Positions 26,461-34,841 of a stretch of 62,497 bases of DNA are shown here, in pieces. The DNA is taken from contig JAXHUM010000045.1 in assembly GCA_034189325.1 (NCBI GenBank), forward strand, positions 1 to 62,497, written 5' to 3'. Both the position numbers and the translations under genes were made by a program. Positions within the stretch are counted from its first letter, which is position 1. Each line of letters starts with the position of its first letter. The stretch is from JAXHUM01 sp034189325 (GTDB lineage Bacteria > Desulfobacterota > DSM-4660 > Desulfatiglandales > Desulfatiglandaceae). The notes under the pieces are model-generated. The model did not search any database, was not told the DNA's origin, and saw only the letters and a program-made list of their open reading frames with translations.

Positions 26461-28356
26461 CTATTCCACAACGACTGCGGCGAACTTGCAGGATTCCATG
26501 CATATGCCGCAGCGAATGCATTGGGCCTCGTCGATGGTATGGAGCTTCTTCTCACCGGTGATACACTGCTGGGGGCAGCTTCGGGCGCACGTCCCGCAGC
26601 CCGTGCAGGCATCGGGATCGATGCGGTAAGTGATCAGTTCCCTGCAGACCCCGGCGGGACACTTGTGGTCACGAATATGGGCCTCGTACTCATCCCGGAA
26701 GTACCGAAGCGTCGTCAGGACCGGGTTGGGTGCGCTGCCTCCCAGTGCGCAGAGGGCCCCGTCCTGGACGGCCTTGGCCAGGCTTTCCAGGTCCTTGATG
26801 TCGTCGATCGATCCTTCGCCCCGGGCAAAGGCGTCCAGGAACTGGAGCATGCTCTTGAGCCCCAGCCGGCAGGGAAGACATTTCCCGCAGGATTCGTCCT
26901 CCAGGAAACGGAGGAAGTATCGGGCCACATCCACCACACAGTCGCGCTCATCCATCACGATCATACCGCCCGAGCCCATCATGGATCCGGCCTTGGTCAG
27001 GGAATCAAAGTCCACGGGCGTCTTGGCCAGATCATGGGGGATGCAGCCCCCGGAAGGCCCGCCTGTCTGGACGGCCTTGAAATGATCCTGCCCCGGCACG
27101 CCGCCCCCGATCTTTTCGATCAGGTCCTCCAAGGGCATGCCCATGGGGACCTCCACCAGCCCCACGTTGTTCACCTTACCCACCAAGGAGAATACCTTGG
27201 TGCCCGTGCTGTGAGAGACACCGAGTCCAGAGTACCAGTCCGCCCCGTTCTGGATGATGATCGGGACATTGCACCAGGTCTCCACGTTGTTCAGGACCGT
27301 CGGGTTGCCCCAGAGCCCTTCCTCGGCGGATCGGACGTACTTGGGTTTCGGCTCGCCGGCCCGGCCCTCGATGGAGGTGAACAGGGCCGTGGACTCACCA
27401 CACACGAAAGCGCCCGCGCCTCGGTTGATCTGCACGTCGAAGGAGAACCCGCTGCCGAGGATGTGTTCCCCGAGGAGTCCCAGCTCCCGGGCCTGTTCCA
27501 TGGCGATGTTCAGGTGCTCGATGGCCAGGGGGTACTCGGCGCGCACGTACATGAAACCCTGGTGGGATCCCATGGCGTAGGCACCGATGATAAGTCCCTC
27601 TATCACGGCGTGGGGGTCGCCTTCCATCAGGGTACGGTCCATGAAAGCTCCGGGATCACCCTCGTCGCCGTTGACCACCACATAGAGAGGCTTGTTCTTG
27701 CGCTGCGCGGCCCGGATCGCCGTCTGCCACTTACGGCCTGTTGGGAAACCGGCTCCTCCTCGCCCCCGAAGCCCCGATATCTCCACTTCGGAGACCACCT
27801 GCTCCGGGGTCATGCTGGTCAGCACCTTGGCCAGCCCCTTGTAAGCGCCTGCTGCGATGCTGTCCTTCAGGTCACGGGGGTCTATATGGCCAATATGGCG
27901 CATGACGATCCGTTCCTGGTACTTGTAAAAGGGGATGTCTTCGTGGTAAGCGATTGGCTCTCCTGTCTTGGGATCCTTGTAGAGCAACCGCTCCACGGGT
28001 TTTCCCTCCACAAGGGTCGTCTGAACGATCTCCTCTGCATCCCCTGGCTTGACCTGCTGGTAAAAGATACCGGAAGGCTCCATGATGACAAGGGGACCGC
28101 AGGAGCAGAATCCGTGGCATCCCGTGGCCTTGATCTGTGGAATCACCGCTGTGTCCAGCTTCGCTGCGCGGATGGCCGCCGTCAGGGCATCGGCCACCTT
28201 GGGGCTGCCGTTCGCCCGGCAGCCAGTGCCATGGCATACGATGATGCAGGGGCGATCCGGATCCCGTTCGGAAAGGAGCTGTTCCCGGAAGATCTCGAGT
28301 TCCTCTACCGATTCGAGGCGCTTGCCACGTTCTTCCGCCGTACTCACTTGAGCCAT
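26461..28356 (-). CDS. NuoF/HndC-like NADH-binding flavoprotein subunit
   Basis: 631 residues from ATG 28356 (AAGGAGGAA upstream). It has the long NuoF architecture of electron-bifurcating hydrogenases: a thioredoxin-like 2Fe-2S domain at 35-115 (IIVCHGTGCRANG, ATGCHGFCSCGP), the FMN/NADH domain (LRGRGGAGFPTGRKW, NGDEGDPGAFMDRTLMEGDP, GAGAFVCGESTALFTSIEGR), an SLBB segment, a 4Fe-4S site ESCGKCLPCR, and a C-terminal double cluster domain (CTGCGTCARSCP, CIRCGICMESC). It would oxidise or form NADH. Unlike HndC it is paired with HdrA-FlpD rather than an FeFe hydrogenase subunit. Confidence 0.93.
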   Translation of the reverse strand: MAQVSTAEERGKRLESVEELEIFREQLLSERDPDRPCIIVCHGTGCRANGSPKVADALTAAIRAAKLDTAVIPQIKATGCHGFCSCGPLVIMEPSGIFYQQVKPGDAEEIVQTTLVEGKPVERLLYKDPKTGEPIAYHEDIPFYKYQERIVMRHIGHIDPRDLKDSIAAGAYKGLAKVLTSMTPEQVVSEVEISGLRGRGGAGFPTGRKWQTAIRAAQRKNKPLYVVVNGDEGDPGAFMDRTLMEGDPHAVIEGLIIGAYAMGSHQGFMYVRAEYPLAIEHLNIAMEQARELGLLGEHILGSGFSFDVQINRGAGAFVCGESTALFTSIEGRAGEPKPKYVRSAEEGLWGNPTVLNNVETWCNVPIIIQNGADWYSGLGVSHSTGTKVFSLVGKVNNVGLVEVPMGMPLEDLIEKIGGGVPGQDHFKAVQTGGPSGGCIPHDLAKTPVDFDSLTKAGSMMGSGGMIVMDERDCVVDVARYFLRFLEDESCGKCLPCRLGLKSMLQFLDAFARGEGSIDDIKDLESLAKAVQDGALCALGGSAPNPVLTTLRYFRDEYEAHIRDHKCPAGVCRELITYRIDPDACTGCGTCARSCPQQCITGEKKLHTIDEAQCIRCGICMESCKFAAVVVE

Positions 28357-28366
28357 GGTTTCCTCC

Positions 28367-28831
28367 TTAGTCCGATGAAAGCTTCTTGATGATTTTGTTG
28401 AGCTTCCGGGACGTGACTTGGGACTGGTACTCCTCATCCACCACCGCCATCGGCGCCAGTGCGCAGGCGCCGAGACAGTTCACCGTGTCCAGGGTAAACC
28501 GGAGGTCCTGCGTGGTCTCTCCGGGTGCGATACCGAGCTCCCGGGTCAGGTTGTCCACGAGCCGCTCTCCTCCCTTGAGGTGGCAAGCTGTGCCGAGGCA
28601 CACCTTGATCTCGTGCTCGCCACGTGGCTCCAGGCTGAAGGACTTGTAAAAGGTGGCCACGGCCCAGGCCTGGGTCAGGGGGACCTCGACGTGGTCGCAG
28701 ATAAGGTTCATGTTCTCCTCGGAGATGTAGTTGAACTCGCCCTGCACGTCCTGGAGCAGGCTGATGAGATACCGCGGTTCCCCAGGGTAGCTCTCCAGAA
28801 TGGTGTCGATGTTCTTGCGCTCCTGTTTCAC
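28367..28831 (-). CDS. NuoE/HndA-like 2Fe-2S subunit
   Basis: 154 residues, first gene of the operon. A helical N-terminal half (LLQDVQGEFNYISEENMNLI, LTQAWAVATFYKSFSL) precedes the thioredoxin-like 2Fe-2S domain with ligands in VCLGTACHLKGG and VNCLGACALAPMAVVD, typical of NuoE. It should sit beside the NuoF-like protein in a diaphorase module. The start ATG at 28831 is 80 bases from a consensus sigma-54 promoter; GGAAGAGC precedes it as a modest ribosome site. Confidence 0.93.
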   Translation of the reverse strand: MKQERKNIDTILESYPGEPRYLISLLQDVQGEFNYISEENMNLICDHVEVPLTQAWAVATFYKSFSLEPRGEHEIKVCLGTACHLKGGERLVDNLTRELGIAPGETTQDLRFTLDTVNCLGACALAPMAVVDEEYQSQVTSRKLNKIIKKLSSD

Positions 28832-28910
28832 GTTGCTCTTCCTTTCTCATAATAGGGTCATCATATGGGTCGTCACCGATAATTGAGCCTTCTCTGATTG
28901 GGAACAAAGA

Positions 28911-28925
28911 GCAACAGGTGTGCCA
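28911..28925 (-). promoter_or_regulatory. Consensus -24/-12 (sigma-54) promoter of the nuoE-hdrA operon
   Basis: Read on the minus strand the site is TGGCACACCTGTTGCT, a full match to TGGCAC-N5-TTGCW with GG and GC 10 bases apart. Transcription would start near 28899, leaving a leader of roughly 70 bases before the NuoE-like ATG at 28831. A sigma-54 activator gene lies just upstream on the same strand. Confidence 0.85.
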
Positions 28926-28990
28926 TAAGATAAACCTATTGAAATCATGTAGGATTTAAGGATTTGCAGTGGACTGGAAGGTTGTTTTTG

Positions 28991-29110
28991 TGTTTCATGA
29001 TTGAAACAAGACGCACTGAATGAAACCTATAACTAGCCTTAAACAATAATGTAATTATATAAAATGGCTTTGCCGTGTTTCATGCATGACGTTTCAGCAG
29101 GTTTGAAACA
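28991..29110. promoter_or_regulatory. Array of GTTTCA/TGAAAC half sites (candidate upstream activating sequence)
   Basis: Five half sites fall within 120 bases, 65-200 bases upstream of the sigma-54 promoter: TGTTTCA/TGAAACA as a perfect palindrome at 28991-29008 (4-base spacer), TGAAAC at 29021-29026, GTTTCA at 29077-29082 and 29091-29096, and TGAAAC at 29104-29109. The spacing and distance suit binding by the neighbouring sigma-54 activator (inference). Confidence 0.65.
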
Positions 29111-29168
29111 ATTTTATGTATTTATGAAATAGAGGCAACGCAAAGAGATATGGCAGGGCATGAAGAAG

Positions 29169-30908
29169 TCAGATGAGCCCGTGGCTCTTCATCTTTCGCC
29201 AAAGAGTGCTTCGGCTGATACCCAGCATGTAGGCAGCGGCATCTCGGCGGCCCTGGGTCTTTTCCAGGGCCCGCTTCAGGGTGATCTTTTCGTCTTCCCA
29301 GCTGTTGGCGGCTCTACTAGGGGGCGGGCCGTCGGTCTTTGGAACCTGGGGGCTTTCGAACTCGGGGAGGTGGGAAACCGTGATGATGGGCCCCTTGACG
29401 AACACGAAGGCATGCTCCAGGGCGTGTTCCAGCTCCCGGACGTTTCCCGGCCAGGCATATCGCCGGAAGAGACGAAGGACCTTGGGGTCCACGCCGCGGA
29501 CACTTTTTTTATACCTTCGATTGAAGACCGTCAGAAAATGATCGATGAGGAGCGGGATGTCGGAGACGCGTTCCCTGAGAGGGGGGATGGAGATGGGGAC
29601 GGTGCGGAGTCGATAGTAGAGATCCTCCCGAAATCGTCCCCGCGCCACCTCCCGGGCCAGTCTCTTGTTCGTGGCGGCGATGATCCGCGAGTCCATGCGA
29701 ATCTGCCTCGTGCCGCCCACCCGCTCGAAAACACGCTCTTCCAAAACCCGCAGGAGCTTGATCTGGATCTCGGGCTTGATTTCACCCACTTCATCCAGGA
29801 ACAGGGTCCCGGACTTGGCGAGCTCGAATCGGCCGACCCTGTTGCTCAAGGCCCCGGTAAATGCCGCCTTGACATGGCCGAAGAGCTCGGATTCGAGCAG
29901 GGTCTCGGCCAGCGCAGAGCAGTTGACCGCCACAAAAGGGCCTCTGGCTCTGGGGCTCTGGGCGTGAATGGCCTTGGCGATCAGTTCCTTGCCCGTTCCG
30001 GACTCACCCTCGATAAGCACCGTGGCGTCTGAGGCGGCCACGTCCGGGAGCATGCTGAGGACCTGGTTGAGTCCGGGGCTCTTTCCGACGATCTGGTGGG
30101 GACGCTCTCCCAAGGTGACACCTGATTCCTCCGACGGATCCACCTGGGCGATCGGCCGAAAGCTCTCTACCGCACCCATCACCAGGCCGCGCTTGTTCTT
30201 GATGACCGACGTGTTTACGAGAATGGACTGGGAGTGGCCTCCCTTATCCACGATCCGGACGTCCTGGTCCATTCTCAGGACGCCCGTCTCCATGGTGATC
30301 TTAAGAGGACAGTTGCTCTTGCACAGGTCGCTGCGGAAGATATCCCAGCAGTTGCGCCCCAGGACCTCTTCGCGCCGGAACCCCGTGATCTCCTGAGCCC
30401 GCCGGTTGAAGGAGGTGATTCGCCACCGGTTGTTGACCGTGAAAATGCCTTCGGCCAGGTGCTCGAACAGGGAATCGTATTCCCAGACCGGTTCACGCCA
30501 CCGATCCGGCCGTTTGGGCTGCGTCGAGGCCTGATCTCTAAGGGTGAGGAGGACACCGATCACTTTCTTCGCCCCTTGGCCGTACAGGGGATTCATGGAA
30601 AAGGTGACCGACACGGGTAGCCCGGAGTCCAGGTAGACCTTGGCCATCAGGTTGGATCGGGAGTGGCCCTCAAGGGCCTTCTCCCAGGCGTCCATGGCCT
30701 CCTGTCGGTATTCCGCCGAGATGATTTCATTGAACCGGAGGTCGCGACCACGGGGAAGCCTTCGATGAAGAAGCCTCTCTGCCTGAAGGTTTGCGGACAT
30801 GACACGTCCCGTGAGGGAAAGGACCGCGACACCATCCCCTTCAGGGAATTCGTCGAAGTCGACTCCTTCTTCCATCAGGTCTGTGGGATCCCGGTCACCG
30901 TCTTCCAT
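29169..30908 (-). CDS. Sigma-54-dependent activator with two PAS-like sensor regions
   Basis: 579 residues from ATG 30908 (GAGGAATCG upstream). The first ~250 residues contain two PAS-type segments (VAVLSLTGRVMSANLQAERL; GIFTVNNRWRITSFNRRAQE), the second carrying CWDIFRSDLCKSNCP, a Cys cluster similar in place to that of the other activator at 16.4 kb. The AAA+ domain has GESGTGKELIA, GTLFLDEVGE and the loop KAAFTGA, in which the usual G of GAFTGA is Ala; GAFTGA-to-AAFTGA could weaken sigma-54 contact. The C-terminal HTH is RRDAAAYMLGISRSTLWRKM. It ends 245 bases upstream of the sigma-54 promoter it probably activates. Confidence 0.92.
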   Translation of the reverse strand: MEDGDRDPTDLMEEGVDFDEFPEGDGVAVLSLTGRVMSANLQAERLLHRRLPRGRDLRFNEIISAEYRQEAMDAWEKALEGHSRSNLMAKVYLDSGLPVSVTFSMNPLYGQGAKKVIGVLLTLRDQASTQPKRPDRWREPVWEYDSLFEHLAEGIFTVNNRWRITSFNRRAQEITGFRREEVLGRNCWDIFRSDLCKSNCPLKITMETGVLRMDQDVRIVDKGGHSQSILVNTSVIKNKRGLVMGAVESFRPIAQVDPSEESGVTLGERPHQIVGKSPGLNQVLSMLPDVAASDATVLIEGESGTGKELIAKAIHAQSPRARGPFVAVNCSALAETLLESELFGHVKAAFTGALSNRVGRFELAKSGTLFLDEVGEIKPEIQIKLLRVLEERVFERVGGTRQIRMDSRIIAATNKRLAREVARGRFREDLYYRLRTVPISIPPLRERVSDIPLLIDHFLTVFNRRYKKSVRGVDPKVLRLFRRYAWPGNVRELEHALEHAFVFVKGPIITVSHLPEFESPQVPKTDGPPPSRAANSWEDEKITLKRALEKTQGRRDAAAYMLGISRSTLWRKMKSHGLI

Positions 30909-31170
30909 GATCGATTCCTCTTGCCTCGAAATCCCGATCTTCCAGCACGGAGGAGATGTTCCAGCATATCTGCAGGACCACTGAAGGGTCCAGCCCTCGC
31001 TCCAGAACCTCTTTCCCGGGCTGGCACCCACGTTCATGGGCCAGATTCACCATGGCCTTGAGGTCCTGGTTCCCCTTTGTGTTTCCGTCCTGGATTCCCT
31101 GCTCGTAAAGGCGGCATAGGGTGTTGACGTGAAGCACGGTGCAAATTCTGCAAATACGGTTACTTTCCAT
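30895..31170 (-). CDS. Small Cys-containing protein overlapping the activator gene
   Basis: 91 residues from ATG 31170. The N-terminus holds RICRICTVLHVNTLCRL, three cysteines that could bind metal, and the rest is a soluble helical sequence with CQPGKEVLERG and LQICWN. The frame overlaps the start of the sigma-54 activator gene by 14 bases, which suggests translational coupling. I do not recognise a family. Without a strong ribosome site and without homologues to hand it remains a probable gene. Confidence 0.5.
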   Translation of the reverse strand: MESNRICRICTVLHVNTLCRLYEQGIQDGNTKGNQDLKAMVNLAHERGCQPGKEVLERGLDPSVVLQICWNISSVLEDRDFEARGIDHGRR

Positions 31171-31491
31171 AGGGCATCCTTCGATTTCGGTTGAGGGCCG
31201 GTTCCCTGTTTAAGCCTAATCCATCAAATTCGCGCAGGATTCAGCCTAACGATTTCTCATTTTCGAGTCAACCGGAAGGGGATGCCGAGCCCCCACTGTG
31301 TCGCAAGGATGCTTCGAGGACCTACTCCCTGGTAGCCGCATCGATATCCAGATTTTTTTCCCATGACGTAATCTTTTGGTGCGTATTGCGTAATTCGTTT
31401 AAATTCTTCTGTTATTTTTATCATTTTTGAATTGTTTTCTTTCAGCATTCGAATTCTTTTGCTGGCTTGAGGGTCGGCCACGGCGTGATAC
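31171..31491. other. No recognisable gene
   Basis: About 320 bases with only short frames, none with a ribosome site or familiar protein sequence. The drop in G+C relative to the block ending at 31.17 kb is visible by eye from about 31.33 kb. Confidence 0.35.
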
Positions 31492-31672
31492 ATCGATGTT
31501 AATACCGTCCAGATACAGTTTAATTTGTTTTGTTGCTTCAGCACTCATATAACAATTACTCACAAATATATTCCTGATCCCTTCCAATGGAGCCGGCACC
31601 GCAGTATCGTGTAGGCAAATGCGAAAAAGACTGTTGGTTCAACTGTATGTGTAGGCTCACTCCTGTCCAATA
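31492..31672 (-). repeat. Fragment copy of the amrS-like gene (source 21237-21450)
   Basis: TTAATACCGTCCAGATA and about 165 following bases match the interior of the amrS-like gene, same orientation, with scattered substitutions, small indels and what looks like an internal deletion near the end (TCCTGTCC resumes further along). The minus-strand frame still spells IFVSNCYMSAEATKQI and LDGINID. It is a non-functional gene fragment. Confidence 0.85.
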
Positions 31673-31765
31673 ACGATCTTTAGATAAAATTTAAAAATTG
31701 TCCTCCAGTTGGGGCATTTTGGTTTTGGAAACGAAACTTAAACCCCAAAATAGAAGGACTCATCA

Positions 31766-32466
31766 ATGGTACGCTGTGCGAGTCTATTTAGTCAACTGAT
31801 CGGTGTTTTCAATCGCAATGATTCTTACAGCCTGGTCATCAAACACAAAGCTGAACGCTATGCCAAGGGCTTCAATTCTTGGGAGCACTTTATTGCCATG
31901 CTCTTTTGTCAAATAGTCCAAGCAAAAAGCCTTTGAGAGATTTACGGCGAACTATCTTGCTGTATGGGAAAACTTGGTCATTTGGGGATGAACGGTGCCC
32001 GAAAAAATCAACACTGCCCTATGCGTATTCTAAAAGACCTTGTCAAATGTACCGTGACTTGTTTAATTAGCCCCTTGAAATCTGCAAAAAATCAGCACCC
32101 GCAAAACACAAATTCCGATTCAAAAACAGACTTCTCTCACTTGATTGTTCCACCATGGCCCTTTGTTTGCCTCTGTTTCTATGTGCCAAGTTCCGAAGGA
32201 CCAAAGTGACGGTAAAGATCCATCTTCTCCTGGGTCAGGATGGATATTTGCCAACTTATTCTTACATCTCAAACGGCAGAAAACATGATGTCACTGCCGC
32301 CAGAAAAGTGCCTCTTACTCCATGATCTATTGTTGTCATAGATCGTGCCTATAACAATCACGAACTGTTTCCGCTCTGGACCAGCAATGACATATATTTC
32401 GTCACTCGATTAGAAGATAACGCTGAATACACAGTCATTTTTAGATCGCAAGATGCTGTAAATGGT
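31766..32466 (+). mobile_element. IS4-family-like transposase remnant
   Basis: Starts with an intact-looking N-terminus (VRCASLFSQLIGVFNRND, HKAERYAKGFNSWEHFIAM, LFCQIVQAKSL), then a stop, and continues in shifted frames with GKLGHLGMNGA, RSIFSWVRMDI and IVPITITNCF, matching the order of IS4-group DDE transposases (the YREK-type region is unreadable). At least three stops or frameshifts make it dead. Terminal repeats were not found by eye. Confidence 0.75.
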
Positions 32467-32529
32467 CGTTTAAAAGTGAGCCACCCTGGTAGAGGTAAGG
32501 GATCAAGACTAAGATGAGAAGTTTAATCC

Positions 32530-32780
32530 CAATTTAACAGGAGGATGGCCTTGAAAAAAGGAGACCATATTGGACATAATCACCTTGCATAAAAAAGGTC
32601 TTAGCCAACGGGAAATCGCCAGGACATTGGGAATCGGCTGGAATACGTTTAAGATAGTACCTTGAGGACCCTGAGTTTCCAGATAGTCAAAAAAAAGCGC
32701 AAAAGTCTTCTTGATCCGTATATTGGCAATATTGAATCATGGCTGTCAGGGGATATTGCCTATGGCGGCACATAGATTTA
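32530..32780 (+). mobile_element. IS21-like istA N-terminal remnant
   Basis: The reading LDIITLHKKGLSQREIARTL and GIGWNTFK is an HTH of IstA-type transposases; two stops later it resumes KKKRKSLLDPYIGNIESWL and DIAYGGT, again as in IstA. TTTAAAAGTGAGCCACC at about 32470 may be the element's left end. The coding similarity ends abruptly at 32781, where the sequence switches to the duplicated 14.8-kb gene. Confidence 0.72.
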
Positions 32781-32781
32781 T

Positions 32782-33203
32782 GACAGGCTGATAGATGCTA
32801 TTGAAAGTTCCACGCCAAAAAACACCTCGATATAAGAGAGACCTTTTGCTACAAATACAGGAGTATCGGCCCTTATAAAAAGCCTCTTCTTCTCCTCCAA
32901 ACAATATCCGAAAACAAGGGGGCTCTGCACGGTGAGAACTCTTGTGCCAGGGATCTATTTGATCAGATCAAAGCCTTCAAAGAACTGAAAGACAGACTAT
33001 CTCCTGAGGATGCGATAAAGGTTGGAACCTGACAAGAAAATACCGAGAACTCTTCCAGTTCTTTTACGACTTCAACGACATATCAACAGAGGAACTCCTC
33101 AGTTGGGTGGGGAAAACCGATTAGGGAACCCAGGATTTCAGTGCGATTGTATCGTGAACGGTCTGGGAGGTACACTCATTTCCGGGACAAGGGTTCCAGA
33201 CAG
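32782..33203 (+). pseudogene. Decayed copy of the 136-residue gene of 14.7 kb
   Basis: Collinear with 14778-15203 but with several indels (for example loss of three bases in the CTCCTC run and one base in the middle) and a premature TGA, so no product is expected. The last part, with TCAACAGAGGAACTCCTCAG and TTGGGTGGGGAAAACC, and the 80 bases after the stop are the best preserved. Confidence 0.85.
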
Positions 33204-33230
33204 AGCATATAACTGTAACATGAGGATATC

Positions 33231-34028
33231 TCAAGACAACCATCTTTTCCGTCTCTTATAGTGTTTGACCTCCCGATAGTTCTTCCTTTTACCAACGTTG
33301 CTTAACCCGAGATAGAACTCCTTTATGTCTTCATTTTCTCTCAGTTTTTCGGCAAAGCCGTCGAGCACGATTCTTCCGGTTTCCATGACATAGGCGTAAT
33401 CGGCAATAGAAAGAGCAGCCATAGCGTTCTGTTCCACAAGAAGAATCGAGTTTTTCCTCTCCTTGTTAATCTGCTCAATGACCAAGAAGATCTCCTTGAC
33501 CATGAGAGGGCTCAAGCCCAGGGAAGGTTCATCCAACAACAGTAGTTTGGGGTTTGCCATCAAAGCTCGGCCCAACACCATCATTTGCTTCTCCCCGCCC
33601 GATAGATAGCCACTGACCCTTTGCTTCATGCCTTTTAAACGGGGAAAATATCCGTAGATCATTTCGATATCTTTCTTGACACCCTCCCTATCCTTCCTAC
33701 GGGAATATCCCCCTACTTTCAGGTTTTCATCCACTGTAAGTTGCTCAAAAGATGGTCTACCTTCTAAGACCTGCACGATACCCCTTTTCACTATCTCCTC
33801 AGGATCTGAGTTGTCAATTTGATCCCCGTAGAATCTGATATTTCCCTCCGTCACCTCACCCAATTCTGTTTTCAAAAGGCCGGATATGGCCCTGAGCGTC
33901 GTAGTCTTACCTGCGCCATTGGCCCCCATTAAGGCAACAATTTGTCCGTCTTCGATACCGAGAGAAACCCCTTTCAGCACCAAAATCACATCGCTATAGA
34001 CCACTTCAATATTATTTAATTCGAGCAT
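33231..34028 (-). CDS. Branched-chain-type ABC transporter ATP-binding protein (LivF-like)
   Basis: 265 residues. ABC ATPase motifs: Walker A GANGAGKTT, Q-loop, signature YLSGGEKQM, Walker B KLLLLDEPSLGL and the EQNAMAAL H-loop region typical of LivF (the H is replaced by N-A in this subgroup's usual EQN). The C-terminal extension beyond residue 235 (GLSNVGKRKNYREVKHYKRR) is basic and resembles the tail found in copies linked to acyl-CoA ligases. Last gene of a seven-gene minus-strand importer operon. Confidence 0.9.
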   Translation of the reverse strand: MLELNNIEVVYSDVILVLKGVSLGIEDGQIVALMGANGAGKTTTLRAISGLLKTELGEVTEGNIRFYGDQIDNSDPEEIVKRGIVQVLEGRPSFEQLTVDENLKVGGYSRRKDREGVKKDIEMIYGYFPRLKGMKQRVSGYLSGGEKQMMVLGRALMANPKLLLLDEPSLGLSPLMVKEIFLVIEQINKERKNSILLVEQNAMAALSIADYAYVMETGRIVLDGFAEKLRENEDIKEFYLGLSNVGKRKNYREVKHYKRRKRWLS

Positions 34029-34303
34029 ACTTTACGGCACCTTCATGATTGTGAAAGCAAATGAGTGGGTTTAAGTTATCAGTTCATGCAAATAACAAAT
34101 CTCCAATGTAGGTGTCATGAAAATCTTGATTGGAAAATATCCGCGATAGCACCCGCTTCTTTAAAGCCCTGAGATAGTCTGTCGTTGACCCAAGGGATCA
34201 AAACCATTTGTGTTCCTTAAGGTCCACCAAACAAGACTATCCCAGGCCTTCACGGGTTCTAATAGGATTGCGGGAAATCCGACGCCTCTCTTACAGCAAC
34301 TAC

Positions 34304-34804
34304 CTACTTCTTCACCGGAACTGTCAACTGGATAGTCGTGGCGGCCTCTCTATCTGAATTTGCACCGGAGGCCCTGATAGCGTAATTACCAGGGGGGAGA
34401 GGTTTGAACGACTTAAGGTCAGGCTTAGAAGTTTCGGGATCAATATCTCCTCTGAATATGGTGTAGACTTTACTCAAGGCACCCATTGTTGTTTTGATAT
34501 TTCCCTGGGAATCTGCCGTAACAAAACCGATTCCTACGGCATCTTCTCCTTCACCCATACCAGGCATCTCTATACCTTTAGGAATAACCCAATCCAAAAT
34601 CACCATCTCATTAGGCTCCCAATTTGAACCCACAAAGACTACAGGAGTCTTAAAAATTGCCGCACCTAGGGCCAACGACGCCGGATCGACCGATAAGGTT
34701 GCCGTTGGTTGTCCTGAACCTTTCATGGTCTGGCAGGCACAAAAAGAAAATAGAATAACTGTGGTTGCTGCAACAAGAGCAATTATACTCCTTCGACCTT
34801 TCAT
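34304..34804 (-). CDS. Putative lipoprotein of the Liv operon
   Basis: 166 residues. The signal peptide (RRSIIALVAATTVILFS) ends in a lipobox, FCAC, so Cys would be lipidated. The mature part is a beta-rich domain (PVVFVGSNWEPNEMVILDW, GNYAIRASGANSD, TTIQLTVPV) that reads like an Ig-like or carbohydrate/ligand-accessory fold, but I cannot assign a family. It sits between the binding-protein gene and livF, so it may help present substrate to the importer. Confidence 0.65.
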   Translation of the reverse strand: MKGRRSIIALVAATTVILFSFCACQTMKGSGQPTATLSVDPASLALGAAIFKTPVVFVGSNWEPNEMVILDWVIPKGIEMPGMGEGEDAVGIGFVTADSQGNIKTTMGALSKVYTIFRGDIDPETSKPDLKSFKPLPPGNYAIRASGANSDREAATTIQLTVPVKK

Positions 34805-34841
34805 AGACGCCTCCTCTCTTTTTCTGTCACATTATGTGGTA

